Source of the DNA: Rhodospirillaceae bacterium
Lineage (GTDB): Bacteria > Pseudomonadota > Alphaproteobacteria > Bin65
Direction of reading: 5' to 3'
NCBI GenBank assembly: GCA_009840595.1
Contig: VXNK01000039.1
Span: 1 to 64,000 of the forward strand
DNA length: 64,000 bases
In this document: positions 9,206-16,421 of the stretch, in pieces
Layout of the letters: every line of letters begins with the position of its first letter
Numbering within the stretch: the first letter of the stretch is position 1
The notes under the pieces: generated by a model
Seen by the model: only the letters and a program-made list of their open reading frames with translations
Told to the model about the DNA's origin: nothing
Databases searched by the model: none
Translations under genes and position numbers: made by a program

Positions 9206-10563
9206 ACCTTCACCGGCTCCTGCTGGAGCGTCAGGCGCAGGACAGGCCCGTCCGGGTCGGCATCCTCGGCTGCGGCAAGTTCGCCTCGATGTACCTCGCC
9301 CAGGCGATCCGCACGCCGGGCGTCCACATCGCCGCCATTGCAGACCTTAACCCGGCCGGGGCGCGGGAGAATCTGGCGCGCATCGGTTGGCCGGCCGAAC
9401 GCTATGCGGCAGCGGATTGCGGCGCGGCGCTCCGTTCGGGCGCGACCTGGATTACCGACGATGTCGAGGCGCCGTTCCGGCAGGAGGCGATCGACCTGGT
9501 CATCGATTCGACCGGCGATCCGCCGTCGGGCGTGCATCATGCTCTGCTCGCCTGCCGCTACGGCAAGTCGATCGTCATGGTCAACGTCGAGGCCGATGCG
9601 CTCGTCGGCCCGCTATTGGCTGAGAAGGCGCGCGCGGCCGGCATCGTCTATTCGCTGGCCTACGGCGACCAGCCGGCGATGATCTGCGACCTTGTCGACT
9701 GGGCGCGCGCCTGCGGCTTCGACGTGACCGCGGCGGGCCGGGGCCACAAATGGCTGCCGGAGTACCGGTTCTACACGCCGGACAATGTGTGGAGCGGCTA
9801 CGGCCTGACGCCGGAGCAGGCCGAAGAGGGCGGCCTCAATCCCAAGATGTTCACCTCCTTCCTCGACGGCACCAAGCCGGCGATCGAGAGCGCGGCGGTC
9901 GCCAACGCCACCGGCCTGACGCCGGCGCCGGACGGCCTGGCCTATCCGCCCGGCAGCATCGACCGGATACCGAATATCTGCCGCCCCCGGCCGGAAGGCG
10001 GCGCGCTCGACCACAAGGGGCAGGTCGAGGTCATATCCTCCCTGCACCCGGACGGCCGGGTCGTCGACTACGACATCCGCTTCGGCGTGTTCGTCGCCTT
10101 CGAGGCGGATACCGATTACATCGCGCGCTGCTTCACGGAATACGGCGTGCAGACCGACGACAGCGGCCGCTACGCTGCCCTGTACAAGCGCTGGCACCTG
10201 ATCGGGCTGGAACTGGGCATCAGCGTCGCCAGCGTCGCCCTGCGCGGTGAGCCGACGGGCGCGGCGACCGGCTGGCGCGCGGATGCCGTCGCCGTCGCCA
10301 AGCGCGACCTCAAGGCCGGCGAGTTGCTCGACGGGGAGGGCGGCTATACGGTTTCGGGCCATCTGATGCCGGCGGCGCGCTCGCTGGCCGAAGGCGCCCT
10401 GCCGATGGGGCTGACCCACAGTGTCCGTTTGGTGAATCCCGTGGCGAAAGGACAGGTCGTCCGCTGGTCGGACGTGGCGGCCGACAGCGCGCACCCGGCC
10501 GCGCAGCTGCGCCGCGAGATGGAAGAACGCTACCGGCCGGCCCTGCTTCAGGCTGCAGAATAG
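9202..10563 (+). CDS. NAD(P)-dependent oxidoreductase with C-terminal SAF domain
   Basis: A 453-residue protein starting at GTG 9202, which overlaps the upstream TGA; an open frame continues upstream but runs inside the PhyH gene. The N-terminal half is a Gfo/Idh/homoserine-dehydrogenase-like Rossmann domain (VRVGILGCGKFASMYLAQAI; later DLVIDSTGDPP). The C-terminus from about residue 360 is an SAF domain (KRDLKAGELLDGEGGYTVSG). SAF domains occur in sialic acid synthases, flagellar FlgA and some dehydratases, where they close over a sugar or sugar acid. The family is usually annotated as homoserine-dehydrogenase-like; the reaction is unknown. Coupling to a PhyH enzyme suggests the two act on the same small polar metabolite. 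Confidence 0.85.
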   Translation: MNLHRLLLERQAQDRPVRVGILGCGKFASMYLAQAIRTPGVHIAAIADLNPAGARENLARIGWPAERYAAADCGAALRSGATWITDDVEAPFRQEAIDLVIDSTGDPPSGVHHALLACRYGKSIVMVNVEADALVGPLLAEKARAAGIVYSLAYGDQPAMICDLVDWARACGFDVTAAGRGHKWLPEYRFYTPDNVWSGYGLTPEQAEEGGLNPKMFTSFLDGTKPAIESAAVANATGLTPAPDGLAYPPGSIDRIPNICRPRPEGGALDHKGQVEVISSLHPDGRVVDYDIRFGVFVAFEADTDYIARCFTEYGVQTDDSGRYAALYKRWHLIGLELGISVASVALRGEPTGAATGWRADAVAVAKRDLKAGELLDGEGGYTVSGHLMPAARSLAEGALPMGLTHSVRLVNPVAKGQVVRWSDVAADSAHPAAQLRREMEERYRPALLQAAE

Positions 10564-10598
10564 ACTTCAGAGTTGCGGCGTCGCGCGCCGTTCCGCGG

Positions 10599-11720
10599 TC
10601 ACGGCACCCGGCTCTTGTCGTTCCACAGCCGGTATTCCTCCCGGAAGGAGATCAGCGAGCGCCAGACCCGCTTGAACAGCGGATTGGCGGTGCTTTCCTC
10701 CTCGGCCACCTGCTGCCAGGCGCCCGAGAGCGCTTTGAGCACCTCTTCCGGGAACTGCCGGATTTCGACGCCCTTGGCGGTCAACTCGCGGATCGCCGCC
10801 GGCTGGAGCGAGGCGCCTTCGGCCATGCCTTCGCGGATCGTGTCGCCGCAGGCGTTCCTGATCATGGTCTTGGCGGCGTCGGCCAGGTCGTTCCAGACGC
10901 CGCGGCGGATCAGCAGTTCCAGCAGGGTCGCCGGCTTGTGCCAGCCCGGCACATAATAGTATTTCGCCGCCGTATTGAGGCCCATGTTCAGGTCGATCAC
11001 CGGGATCGAATATTCCGCCCCGGCGATCTGCCCGGCTTCCAGTGCCTTCTTCATTTCCGCCGCGTCGAGGCGGACCGCGGTCGCGCCCAGCTTCTCGACC
11101 ACCCGGGCGCCGAGGCCGAAAATCCGGATTTTCTTGCCCTTGAAGTATCCGGGTTTGGCAACCTCCTGGCGGAACCAGCCGCCGCCTTCCGCCGCCGAGA
11201 CGCCGCACAGGACCGATTTCAGCCCGTGCCCGCCATAGATTTCGTCGAGCAGCGCTTCGCCGCCGCCGTAATAGTACCAGGCCAGATATTCCCGCGCATC
11301 GGGCCCGAACGGCACGCCGGAGAACAGGGCGAGCGCTCTCTCGGTCGATGTCCAGTGGCCCGGTGTCGACCAGCAGGCTTCCACCTTGCCGTCCATCACG
11401 GCCTGGAAACACTGTTCGGCGGCGATCGGCTGGCCGGGTTCGGCAAAACCGATCTGCATGGCGCCGGCGGAGGCCCGGCGCAGTTTCGTCGTGAAGCTCC
11501 TGCCCAGGGTACCGAACTGCGGCGTGTCGCCCCGAAAGGCGCTCGCCATGGTCCATTTCAGATAGATCGATTCCGGGGCATTGAATTCGGGCTTCTCGGT
11601 GACCGTTTCGCGCACGATGATTTTCTGCGGCCCCGGTGCGAGCAGGTAGCGGCCGGCCGCTCCGCCTCCGACCAGGCAGACGATGGCGACGGTGGCGATC
11701 CGGAGAAAGAAAGGGTTCAA
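10599..11720 (-). CDS. TRAP transporter solute-binding protein (DctP-type)
   Basis: A 373-residue periplasmic binding protein of the DctP family for tripartite ATP-independent uptake. An N-terminal hydrophobic segment (RIATVAIVCLVGGGAAG) serves as signal or anchor. The body shows the family pattern: KWTMASAFRGDTPQFG near the start of the mature domain, KGKKIRIFGLGARVVEKLGA, and the ligand-groove region EYSIPVIDLNMGL followed by KYYYVPGWHKPATLLELLI. This resembles the group binding 2-oxo acids or aromatic acids. No DctQ or DctM gene is beside it, so the permease must be elsewhere. It is convergent with the SAF-domain oxidoreductase gene. Confidence 0.88.
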   Translation of the reverse strand: MNPFFLRIATVAIVCLVGGGAAGRYLLAPGPQKIIVRETVTEKPEFNAPESIYLKWTMASAFRGDTPQFGTLGRSFTTKLRRASAGAMQIGFAEPGQPIAAEQCFQAVMDGKVEACWSTPGHWTSTERALALFSGVPFGPDAREYLAWYYYGGGEALLDEIYGGHGLKSVLCGVSAAEGGGWFRQEVAKPGYFKGKKIRIFGLGARVVEKLGATAVRLDAAEMKKALEAGQIAGAEYSIPVIDLNMGLNTAAKYYYVPGWHKPATLLELLIRRGVWNDLADAAKTMIRNACGDTIREGMAEGASLQPAAIRELTAKGVEIRQFPEEVLKALSGAWQQVAEEESTANPLFKRVWRSLISFREEYRLWNDKSRVP

Positions 11721-12023
11721 GGGCCGCGCCTCACGGGTGGATGCCTGTACTTAACCGAAGTGGGCGCGCTTTTCGAGTGCAGCGAAGCGTCATTGCGCTC
11801 CTGACGCCCCTTGCGCCGTGGGCGCGCGGGCGGCCGCTTCCGGCGTTCCGGCAGCGGCCGGGCCGCTGTCCCGGCCGAACGGCGGCGCTCTTCCGCGCCG
11901 GCCGGACCGTTGATCGGCCCGCCGCGATGGGGCAGTTTGCCATCCCGTCCGGCGATCGCGCCCCGGACCCGGCCTGCCTGCCCGTTCAACGCTGCAAGGC
12001 CGAACAGCGAGAGGAATCCGAAC
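11721..12023. other. Divergent intergenic region without a supported gene
   Basis: About 300 bases between the divergent TRAP binding-protein and GST genes. All frames give Arg/Pro/Ala-rich translations with no start context or family signal. GAGAGGAAT before 12024 can serve as the GST ribosome binding site. No convincing promoter boxes, repeats or RNA gene were recognised. Confidence 0.6.
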
Positions 12024-12659
12024 ATGCCGAAGAACGACCTCAGGGTGTGGGGCATCGGAACCTCCCGCACGATGCGGGCGCACTGGATGCTCGCGGAGAT
12101 GGACGTCGACTACGAGTTGCGCCCGATCGGGCCGCGCACCGGCGAGACGCTGACCGAGGAATATCTGCGCCTGAATCCGAGGCACAAGGTCCCGGTGATC
12201 GAGCACGGGCCGTTCGTCCTGGCGGAGAGCGCCGCCATCATCAACTATCTGAGCGAAACCTTCCCGGCGCCGGAAGGCTTCTTCGTGCCCGGGGATCCGG
12301 TGCGCCGCGCTGCGCTGAACGAATGGTGTTTCTTCGTCATGACGGAACTGGACGCGCACCCGCTCTACGTTATCCGGCGGCACCTGCAGCTTGCGCACAT
12401 CTACGGCGAGGCGCCGCGCGCCATCCAATCCGCCCGGGAATATTTCTGCGAGCAGATCGACGGCATGATGAAGAAATTTCCCGACGGTATGGCCTCGCTC
12501 ATGCCGGAAGGCATGAGCATTGCCGACATCCTGATGGTGACCTGCCTAGACTATGCGCTGACGCTCGAAATCCCGCTCCCGCAGACGCTCCTGGCATATC
12601 GGGAAGGAATAGTCGAACGGCCGGCCTACCGGCGCGCCTGCGAGATCAATTTCGTCTGA
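12024..12659 (+). CDS. Glutathione S-transferase family protein
   Basis: A 211-residue GST with the N-terminal thioredoxin-like domain (LRVWGIGTSRTMRAHWMLAE, the Ser/Thr/Arg catalytic region; HKVPVIEHGPFVLAESAAII for the cis-Pro and glutathione gamma-Glu site) and an all-helical C-terminal domain (SIADILMVTCLDYAL). It would conjugate or reduce electrophiles with glutathione in the cytoplasm. I start at MPKNDLRVWG, preceded by GAGAGGAAT, and not at the upstream open frame. It lies 52 bases before a CoA-transferase gene in the same direction and may share its transcript, as in degradation clusters where GST-like enzymes isomerise pathway intermediates. The specific substrate is unknown. Confidence 0.9.
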   Translation: MPKNDLRVWGIGTSRTMRAHWMLAEMDVDYELRPIGPRTGETLTEEYLRLNPRHKVPVIEHGPFVLAESAAIINYLSETFPAPEGFFVPGDPVRRAALNEWCFFVMTELDAHPLYVIRRHLQLAHIYGEAPRAIQSAREYFCEQIDGMMKKFPDGMASLMPEGMSIADILMVTCLDYALTLEIPLPQTLLAYREGIVERPAYRRACEINFV

Positions 12660-12711
12660 CGTGCGCCGCTGAGCCGGGCTCGCGGCCGTCACGGCAGACC
12701 TCGAACGCAAG

Positions 12712-13935
12712 ATGGAAAGCAACGGACCAATGAACGGACCGCTCAACGGCGTGCGCATCCTCGATCTGACCACGATGGTCTCGGGGCCGATGGCAACGAT
12801 GATGCTGGCCGACCAGGGGGCGGACGTCATCAAGATCGAATCGCCCCGGGGCGACCACATGCGCCATGTCGGCAGCATGAGAAAGGGAATGTCGGCCTCA
12901 TTCCTGTCGTGCAACCGGAGCAAACGCAGCCTGGCGCTCGATATCAAGCGCCCGGAGGGCCTTGCCGCCGTCAGGAAGCTCGCCGCGACCGCCGACGTGC
13001 TGGTGCAGAACTTCCGTCCGGGCGCGATCGAGCGGATGGGGCTGGGCGAAGATGTCGTCCGCGAACTCCGGCCCGACATCGTCTTCGTTTCGATCAGCGG
13101 CTTCGGCGAAACCGGTCCCTATTCGGGCCAACGGGTCTACGATCCGGTGATCCAGGCGCTGTGCGGGCTGGCCGACGTCCAGACCGACCACGCGACCGGC
13201 CAGCCGCGCATGGTGCGCACGATCATTCCCGACAAGACGACGGCCGTCGCCGCGGCCCAGGCGATCACGGCGGCGCTGTACGCGCGCGCGCAGACCGGCG
13301 AGGGGCAGCATATCCGGCTCGCCATGCTCGATACGATGGTGGCCTATCTCTGGCCGGAGGCGATTTCCAGCCTGACCTGGGTCGGCAGCGAGTCCGATCC
13401 GGCCGAGGGCCAGATGGGCCTCGACCTCGTGTACCGGACCGCGGACGGCTACATCACCGCCGGTGCGGTGTCGGACTCGGAATGGCAGGGCATGTGCCGG
13501 GCGCTCGACCGCGAGGACCTGCTGGAGGACGAGCGCTTCGCGACCGCCGGGGCGCGCGCGAAGAACCGGCCGGCGCGCCGGGACATCGTCGGCGAGGAAA
13601 TGGAAAGGCGGCCAAGCGGCGAGATCCTGGCGCGGCTCGACCGCGAGGATGTCCCCTGCGCGCCGGTGCTGACCCGCTGGCAACTGCTGGACGATGCGCA
13701 GATCGCGGCGAACGGGACGATCGAGATCCACGAGGACGACCTGCTCGGCAAGGTGCGCCAGCCCCGGCCGGCGGCGCGCTTCGACCGGACGCCGGCCTCG
13801 GTGCAGGCGCTTGCGCCGTATCTCGGCGCCGACAACGCCGCCATCCTCGCGGAACTCGGATACTCCGAAGCGGAAATCGGCCGCCTGAGCGAAGACGGCG
13901 TTCTGGCCGGCGACGGGCCGGCTACGGATTGCTGA
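12712..13935 (+). CDS. CaiB/BaiF family (class III) CoA-transferase
   Basis: A 407-residue class III CoA-transferase, the normal size. It moves CoA between a donor acyl-CoA and a free carboxylic acid through an aspartyl-CoA thioester. The N-terminus (LNGVRILDLTTMVSGPMATM, then LADQGADVIKIESPRGDHMR) and the segment NRSKRSLALDIKRPEG are diagnostic. The catalytic Asp lies downstream near QTGEGQHIRLAMLDTM. Two in-frame ATGs (12712 and 12730) are possible. Its 3' end overlaps the convergent dehydrogenase gene by 14 bases. With crotonases, CoA ligase and thiolase nearby it fits CoA-dependent acid degradation; the acid is not identifiable. Confidence 0.92.
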   Translation: MESNGPMNGPLNGVRILDLTTMVSGPMATMMLADQGADVIKIESPRGDHMRHVGSMRKGMSASFLSCNRSKRSLALDIKRPEGLAAVRKLAATADVLVQNFRPGAIERMGLGEDVVRELRPDIVFVSISGFGETGPYSGQRVYDPVIQALCGLADVQTDHATGQPRMVRTIIPDKTTAVAAAQAITAALYARAQTGEGQHIRLAMLDTMVAYLWPEAISSLTWVGSESDPAEGQMGLDLVYRTADGYITAGAVSDSEWQGMCRALDREDLLEDERFATAGARAKNRPARRDIVGEEMERRPSGEILARLDREDVPCAPVLTRWQLLDDAQIAANGTIEIHEDDLLGKVRQPRPAARFDRTPASVQALAPYLGADNAAILAELGYSEAEIGRLSEDGVLAGDGPATDC

Positions 13936-14815
13936 GCAGCCGCATCAGGCTGGAGGTGTCCCAGCGCCCGCCGCCGCGCGCCTGCACCCGGGCGTAGAAT
14001 TCGTTGACCAGCGCGGTGACCGGCAGGAGCGCGCCGGCCCGGTGCCCCTGGGCCAGGCAGATATCGAGGTCCTTGCGCATCCAATCGACCGCGAAACCGA
14101 ACTCGAACTCGTCGTCGACCATCGTGGTCCCGCGGTTTTCCATCTGCCAGGACTGGGCGGCGCCCTTGGAAATCACGTCGAGCACCAGCTTCGCGTCGAG
14201 CCCGGAGCGCATGGCGAGGTTCAGCCCCTCGGCCAGCCCCTGCACCAGCCCGGCGATGCAGACCTGGTTGACCATCTTGGTGAGTTGGCCGGCGCCGACC
14301 GGGCCCAGCAGGGTCACGGCGCGGGCATAGGCGTCGATAACGCCCTTGCAGCGCTCGAAGATCGCCGGCTCTCCACCGACCATGACCGTGAGCACGCCGT
14401 TCACCGCGCCGGCTTCGCCGCCGGAGACCGGCGCGTCCATGAAGCCGAGGCCCCGGTTCGACGCTTCCGCCGCCAGTTCCCGGGCGACGTTGGCCGAAGC
14501 GGTCGTGTGATCGACGAAGACCGCGCCGTCGCCCATCCCCTCGAACGCGCCGCCCGGGCCGACCGTGACCGCACGCACATCGTCATCGTTGCCGACGCAG
14601 GCGAACACGATCTCGCCGCCGGCTGCCGCGGCGGCCGGCGTTGCGGCGGTCGTTCCGGCAAACTCCCCGGCCCATTGTCCGGCTTTCGACGCCGTCCGGT
14701 TGTAGACGGTCACTTTGTGGCCGGCGTTCGCCAGATGGCCGGCCATGTGGTAGCCCATGACCCCTAGGCCGAGGAAGGCGACCTTCCGCGGTTGCGCTTT
14801 CGCTGTTTCGTTCAT
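13922..14815 (-). CDS. 3-Hydroxyisobutyrate dehydrogenase family NAD(P)-dependent oxidoreductase
   Basis: A 297-residue beta-hydroxyacid dehydrogenase. The N-terminal Rossmann motif is FLGLGVMGYHMAGHL, and the family substrate-binding signature follows (FMDAPVSGGEAGAVNGVLTV). The catalytic Lys lies in GAGQLTKMVNQV and the helical dimerisation domain follows. The family includes 3-hydroxyisobutyrate, tartronate semialdehyde and 6-phosphogluconate-like dehydrogenases, so the substrate remains open. The gene runs opposite to the CoA-transferase, tail to tail with a 14-base overlap, and its start faces the CoxM-like operon about 240 bases away. Confidence 0.9.
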   Translation of the reverse strand: MNETAKAQPRKVAFLGLGVMGYHMAGHLANAGHKVTVYNRTASKAGQWAGEFAGTTAATPAAAAAGGEIVFACVGNDDDVRAVTVGPGGAFEGMGDGAVFVDHTTASANVARELAAEASNRGLGFMDAPVSGGEAGAVNGVLTVMVGGEPAIFERCKGVIDAYARAVTLLGPVGAGQLTKMVNQVCIAGLVQGLAEGLNLAMRSGLDAKLVLDVISKGAAQSWQMENRGTTMVDDEFEFGFAVDWMRKDLDICLAQGHRAGALLPVTALVNEFYARVQARGGGRWDTSSLMRLLSNP

Positions 14816-15051
14816 GCTCGTTCCGTCGTGCGGTGGTTCGGGCCCGGTCCCTCATCCTGAGCGGCGGGCGGAGGCGGATTATCGGGGCCGGTCCGGGTCC
14901 GGTTCAAGGCGCAATCGCGCCGAAGCCGATCCGGCCCGGCATGCGACATCGCTTCGGTCGATACCGATGCTCCCGATCCGCGACAATCGGGTTCGGGATT
15001 CCCCTTAACGATCTCCCGAATTGCGCCACAGGCACATCGCGGCGAGGGCAG

Positions 15052-15939
15052 ATGAAACCGCCGGCGTTCAAATATGTTGCGGCCGGTTCGGTCGAAGAGG
15101 CGACGGCCCGGTTGGCTGAATACGGCGACGACGCCCGGCCGATCGCCGGCGGCCAGAGCCTCGTGCCGATGATGAACTTCCGCCTCGTCAGCCCGGCGGT
15201 GCTGGTCGACATCCGCAGGATCGCGCCGCCGGACGCGATCGAGGAGGCCGATGGCCATGTCCGCGTCGGCGCGCTCACCCGGCACCGCGCCCTCGAAACC
15301 TCGCCCCTGGTCCGGGAGCGCTTCCCGGTTCTCGCCGCGGCGATGGGGCATGTCGCGCATCTGGCGATCCGCAACCGCGGGACCATCGGCGGCAGCCTGT
15401 GCCACGCCGACCCGGCGGCGGAGCTGCCGGCGCTGGCCGTGCTGCTCGATGCCCGGATCCACACGGCAAGTTGCAGCGGCGAACGCATCGTCGAAGCCGG
15501 TTCGTTTTTCGAAGGTGCGCTGTGGACCGCGCTCGAAGACGGCGAGATTGTCACGCGCATCGATTTTCCGCTGTTGCGGCCGGGCACCGGGTGGGGTTTC
15601 CGCGAATTCGCGCGCCGGCACGGCGATTTCGCGCTGGCCGGCGCCGCGGCGACCGTGACCGGGTCGGCCGGCCGGGCGGTGGAGGTCAGGATCGCGCTGT
15701 TCGGCGTCGGAGAAACGCCGGTCCGCGCCACGGCGGCCGAAGCGCTGCTGACCGGGACCGGTCTGGAGCCCGACGCGGTTGCCGCAGCCGTCGACGCCCT
15801 GCGCAACGCCATCGATCCGGACGACGACCTGCACGCCTCGGCCGAGTACCGGCGCCATCTGGCGGGCGTCATGGCCGAGCGCGCCCTGGGCGACGCCTGG
15901 GCCCGCGTGGGGGCCGGTGCAGGGGGCGGAGCGGCATGA
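15052..15939 (+). CDS. Molybdenum hydroxylase FAD-binding (CoxM-type) subunit
   Basis: A 295-residue FAD-binding subunit of a xanthine oxidase/CO dehydrogenase-type enzyme. It passes electrons from the 2Fe-2S subunit to the quinone pool or another acceptor. The FAD-binding signatures are ARPIAGGQSLVPMMNFRL (first glycine loop) and AIRNRGTIGGSLCHADPAAE (second loop, TIGGxxxxADP). I start at MKPPAFKYVA, preceded by GCGAGGGCAG; an open frame further upstream has no such context. It is first of a three-gene operon coupled by ATGA overlaps, with the order medium, small, large, as in cox-type operons. Confidence 0.93.
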   Translation: MKPPAFKYVAAGSVEEATARLAEYGDDARPIAGGQSLVPMMNFRLVSPAVLVDIRRIAPPDAIEEADGHVRVGALTRHRALETSPLVRERFPVLAAAMGHVAHLAIRNRGTIGGSLCHADPAAELPALAVLLDARIHTASCSGERIVEAGSFFEGALWTALEDGEIVTRIDFPLLRPGTGWGFREFARRHGDFALAGAAATVTGSAGRAVEVRIALFGVGETPVRATAAEALLTGTGLEPDAVAAAVDALRNAIDPDDDLHASAEYRRHLAGVMAERALGDAWARVGAGAGGGAA

Positions 15940-16421
15940 TGGAACGGATCGACATTGGGCTGACCGTCAACGGCGTCCGCCATGAGCGGCAGGTCGAGCC
16001 GCGCCGCCTGCTCTCGGACTTCCTGCGCGAGGACCTCGGACTGACCGGCACCCATGTCGGCTGCGAACACGGCGTCTGCGGTGCCTGCACGGTGCTGCTC
16101 GACGGCGACAGCGCCCGGTCATGCCTGACCTTCGCGGTCCAGTGCGACGGGGCCTCGGTCCGCACGGTCGAGGGGCTGGGCGCGCCCGGCGCGCTCCACC
16201 CGCTGCAGGAGAGCTTCCGGCGGCACCATGCCCTGCAATGCGGCTTCTGCACGCCGGGCATGCTGATGACCGCGCTCGATCTTCTGGCCAAGTATCCGCT
16301 CGCCACGGACGACGAGATTCGCGAAGGGCTGTCCGGAAACCTCTGCCGCTGCACCGGCTATGTGAACATCGTCAACGCCATCCGCGAGACGGCCGCGGCG
16401 CGCGGGGACGACACGGGATGA
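15936..16421 (+). CDS. Molybdenum hydroxylase 2Fe-2S (CoxS-type) subunit
   Basis: A 161-residue iron-sulfur subunit. The N-terminal plant-type ferredoxin cluster is bound by CEHGVCGACTV plus a further Cys after LDGDSARSC. The C-terminal four-helix domain holds the second cluster with CGFCTPGM and NLCRCTGY. It relays electrons between the molybdenum centre and FAD in the heterotrimer. Its ATG overlaps the stop of the FAD subunit gene, and its own TGA overlaps the next ATG, so all three are translationally coupled. Two adjacent ATG codons (15936, 15939) are equally good starts. Confidence 0.95.
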   Translation: MMERIDIGLTVNGVRHERQVEPRRLLSDFLREDLGLTGTHVGCEHGVCGACTVLLDGDSARSCLTFAVQCDGASVRTVEGLGAPGALHPLQESFRRHHALQCGFCTPGMLMTALDLLAKYPLATDDEIREGLSGNLCRCTGYVNIVNAIRETAAARGDDTG

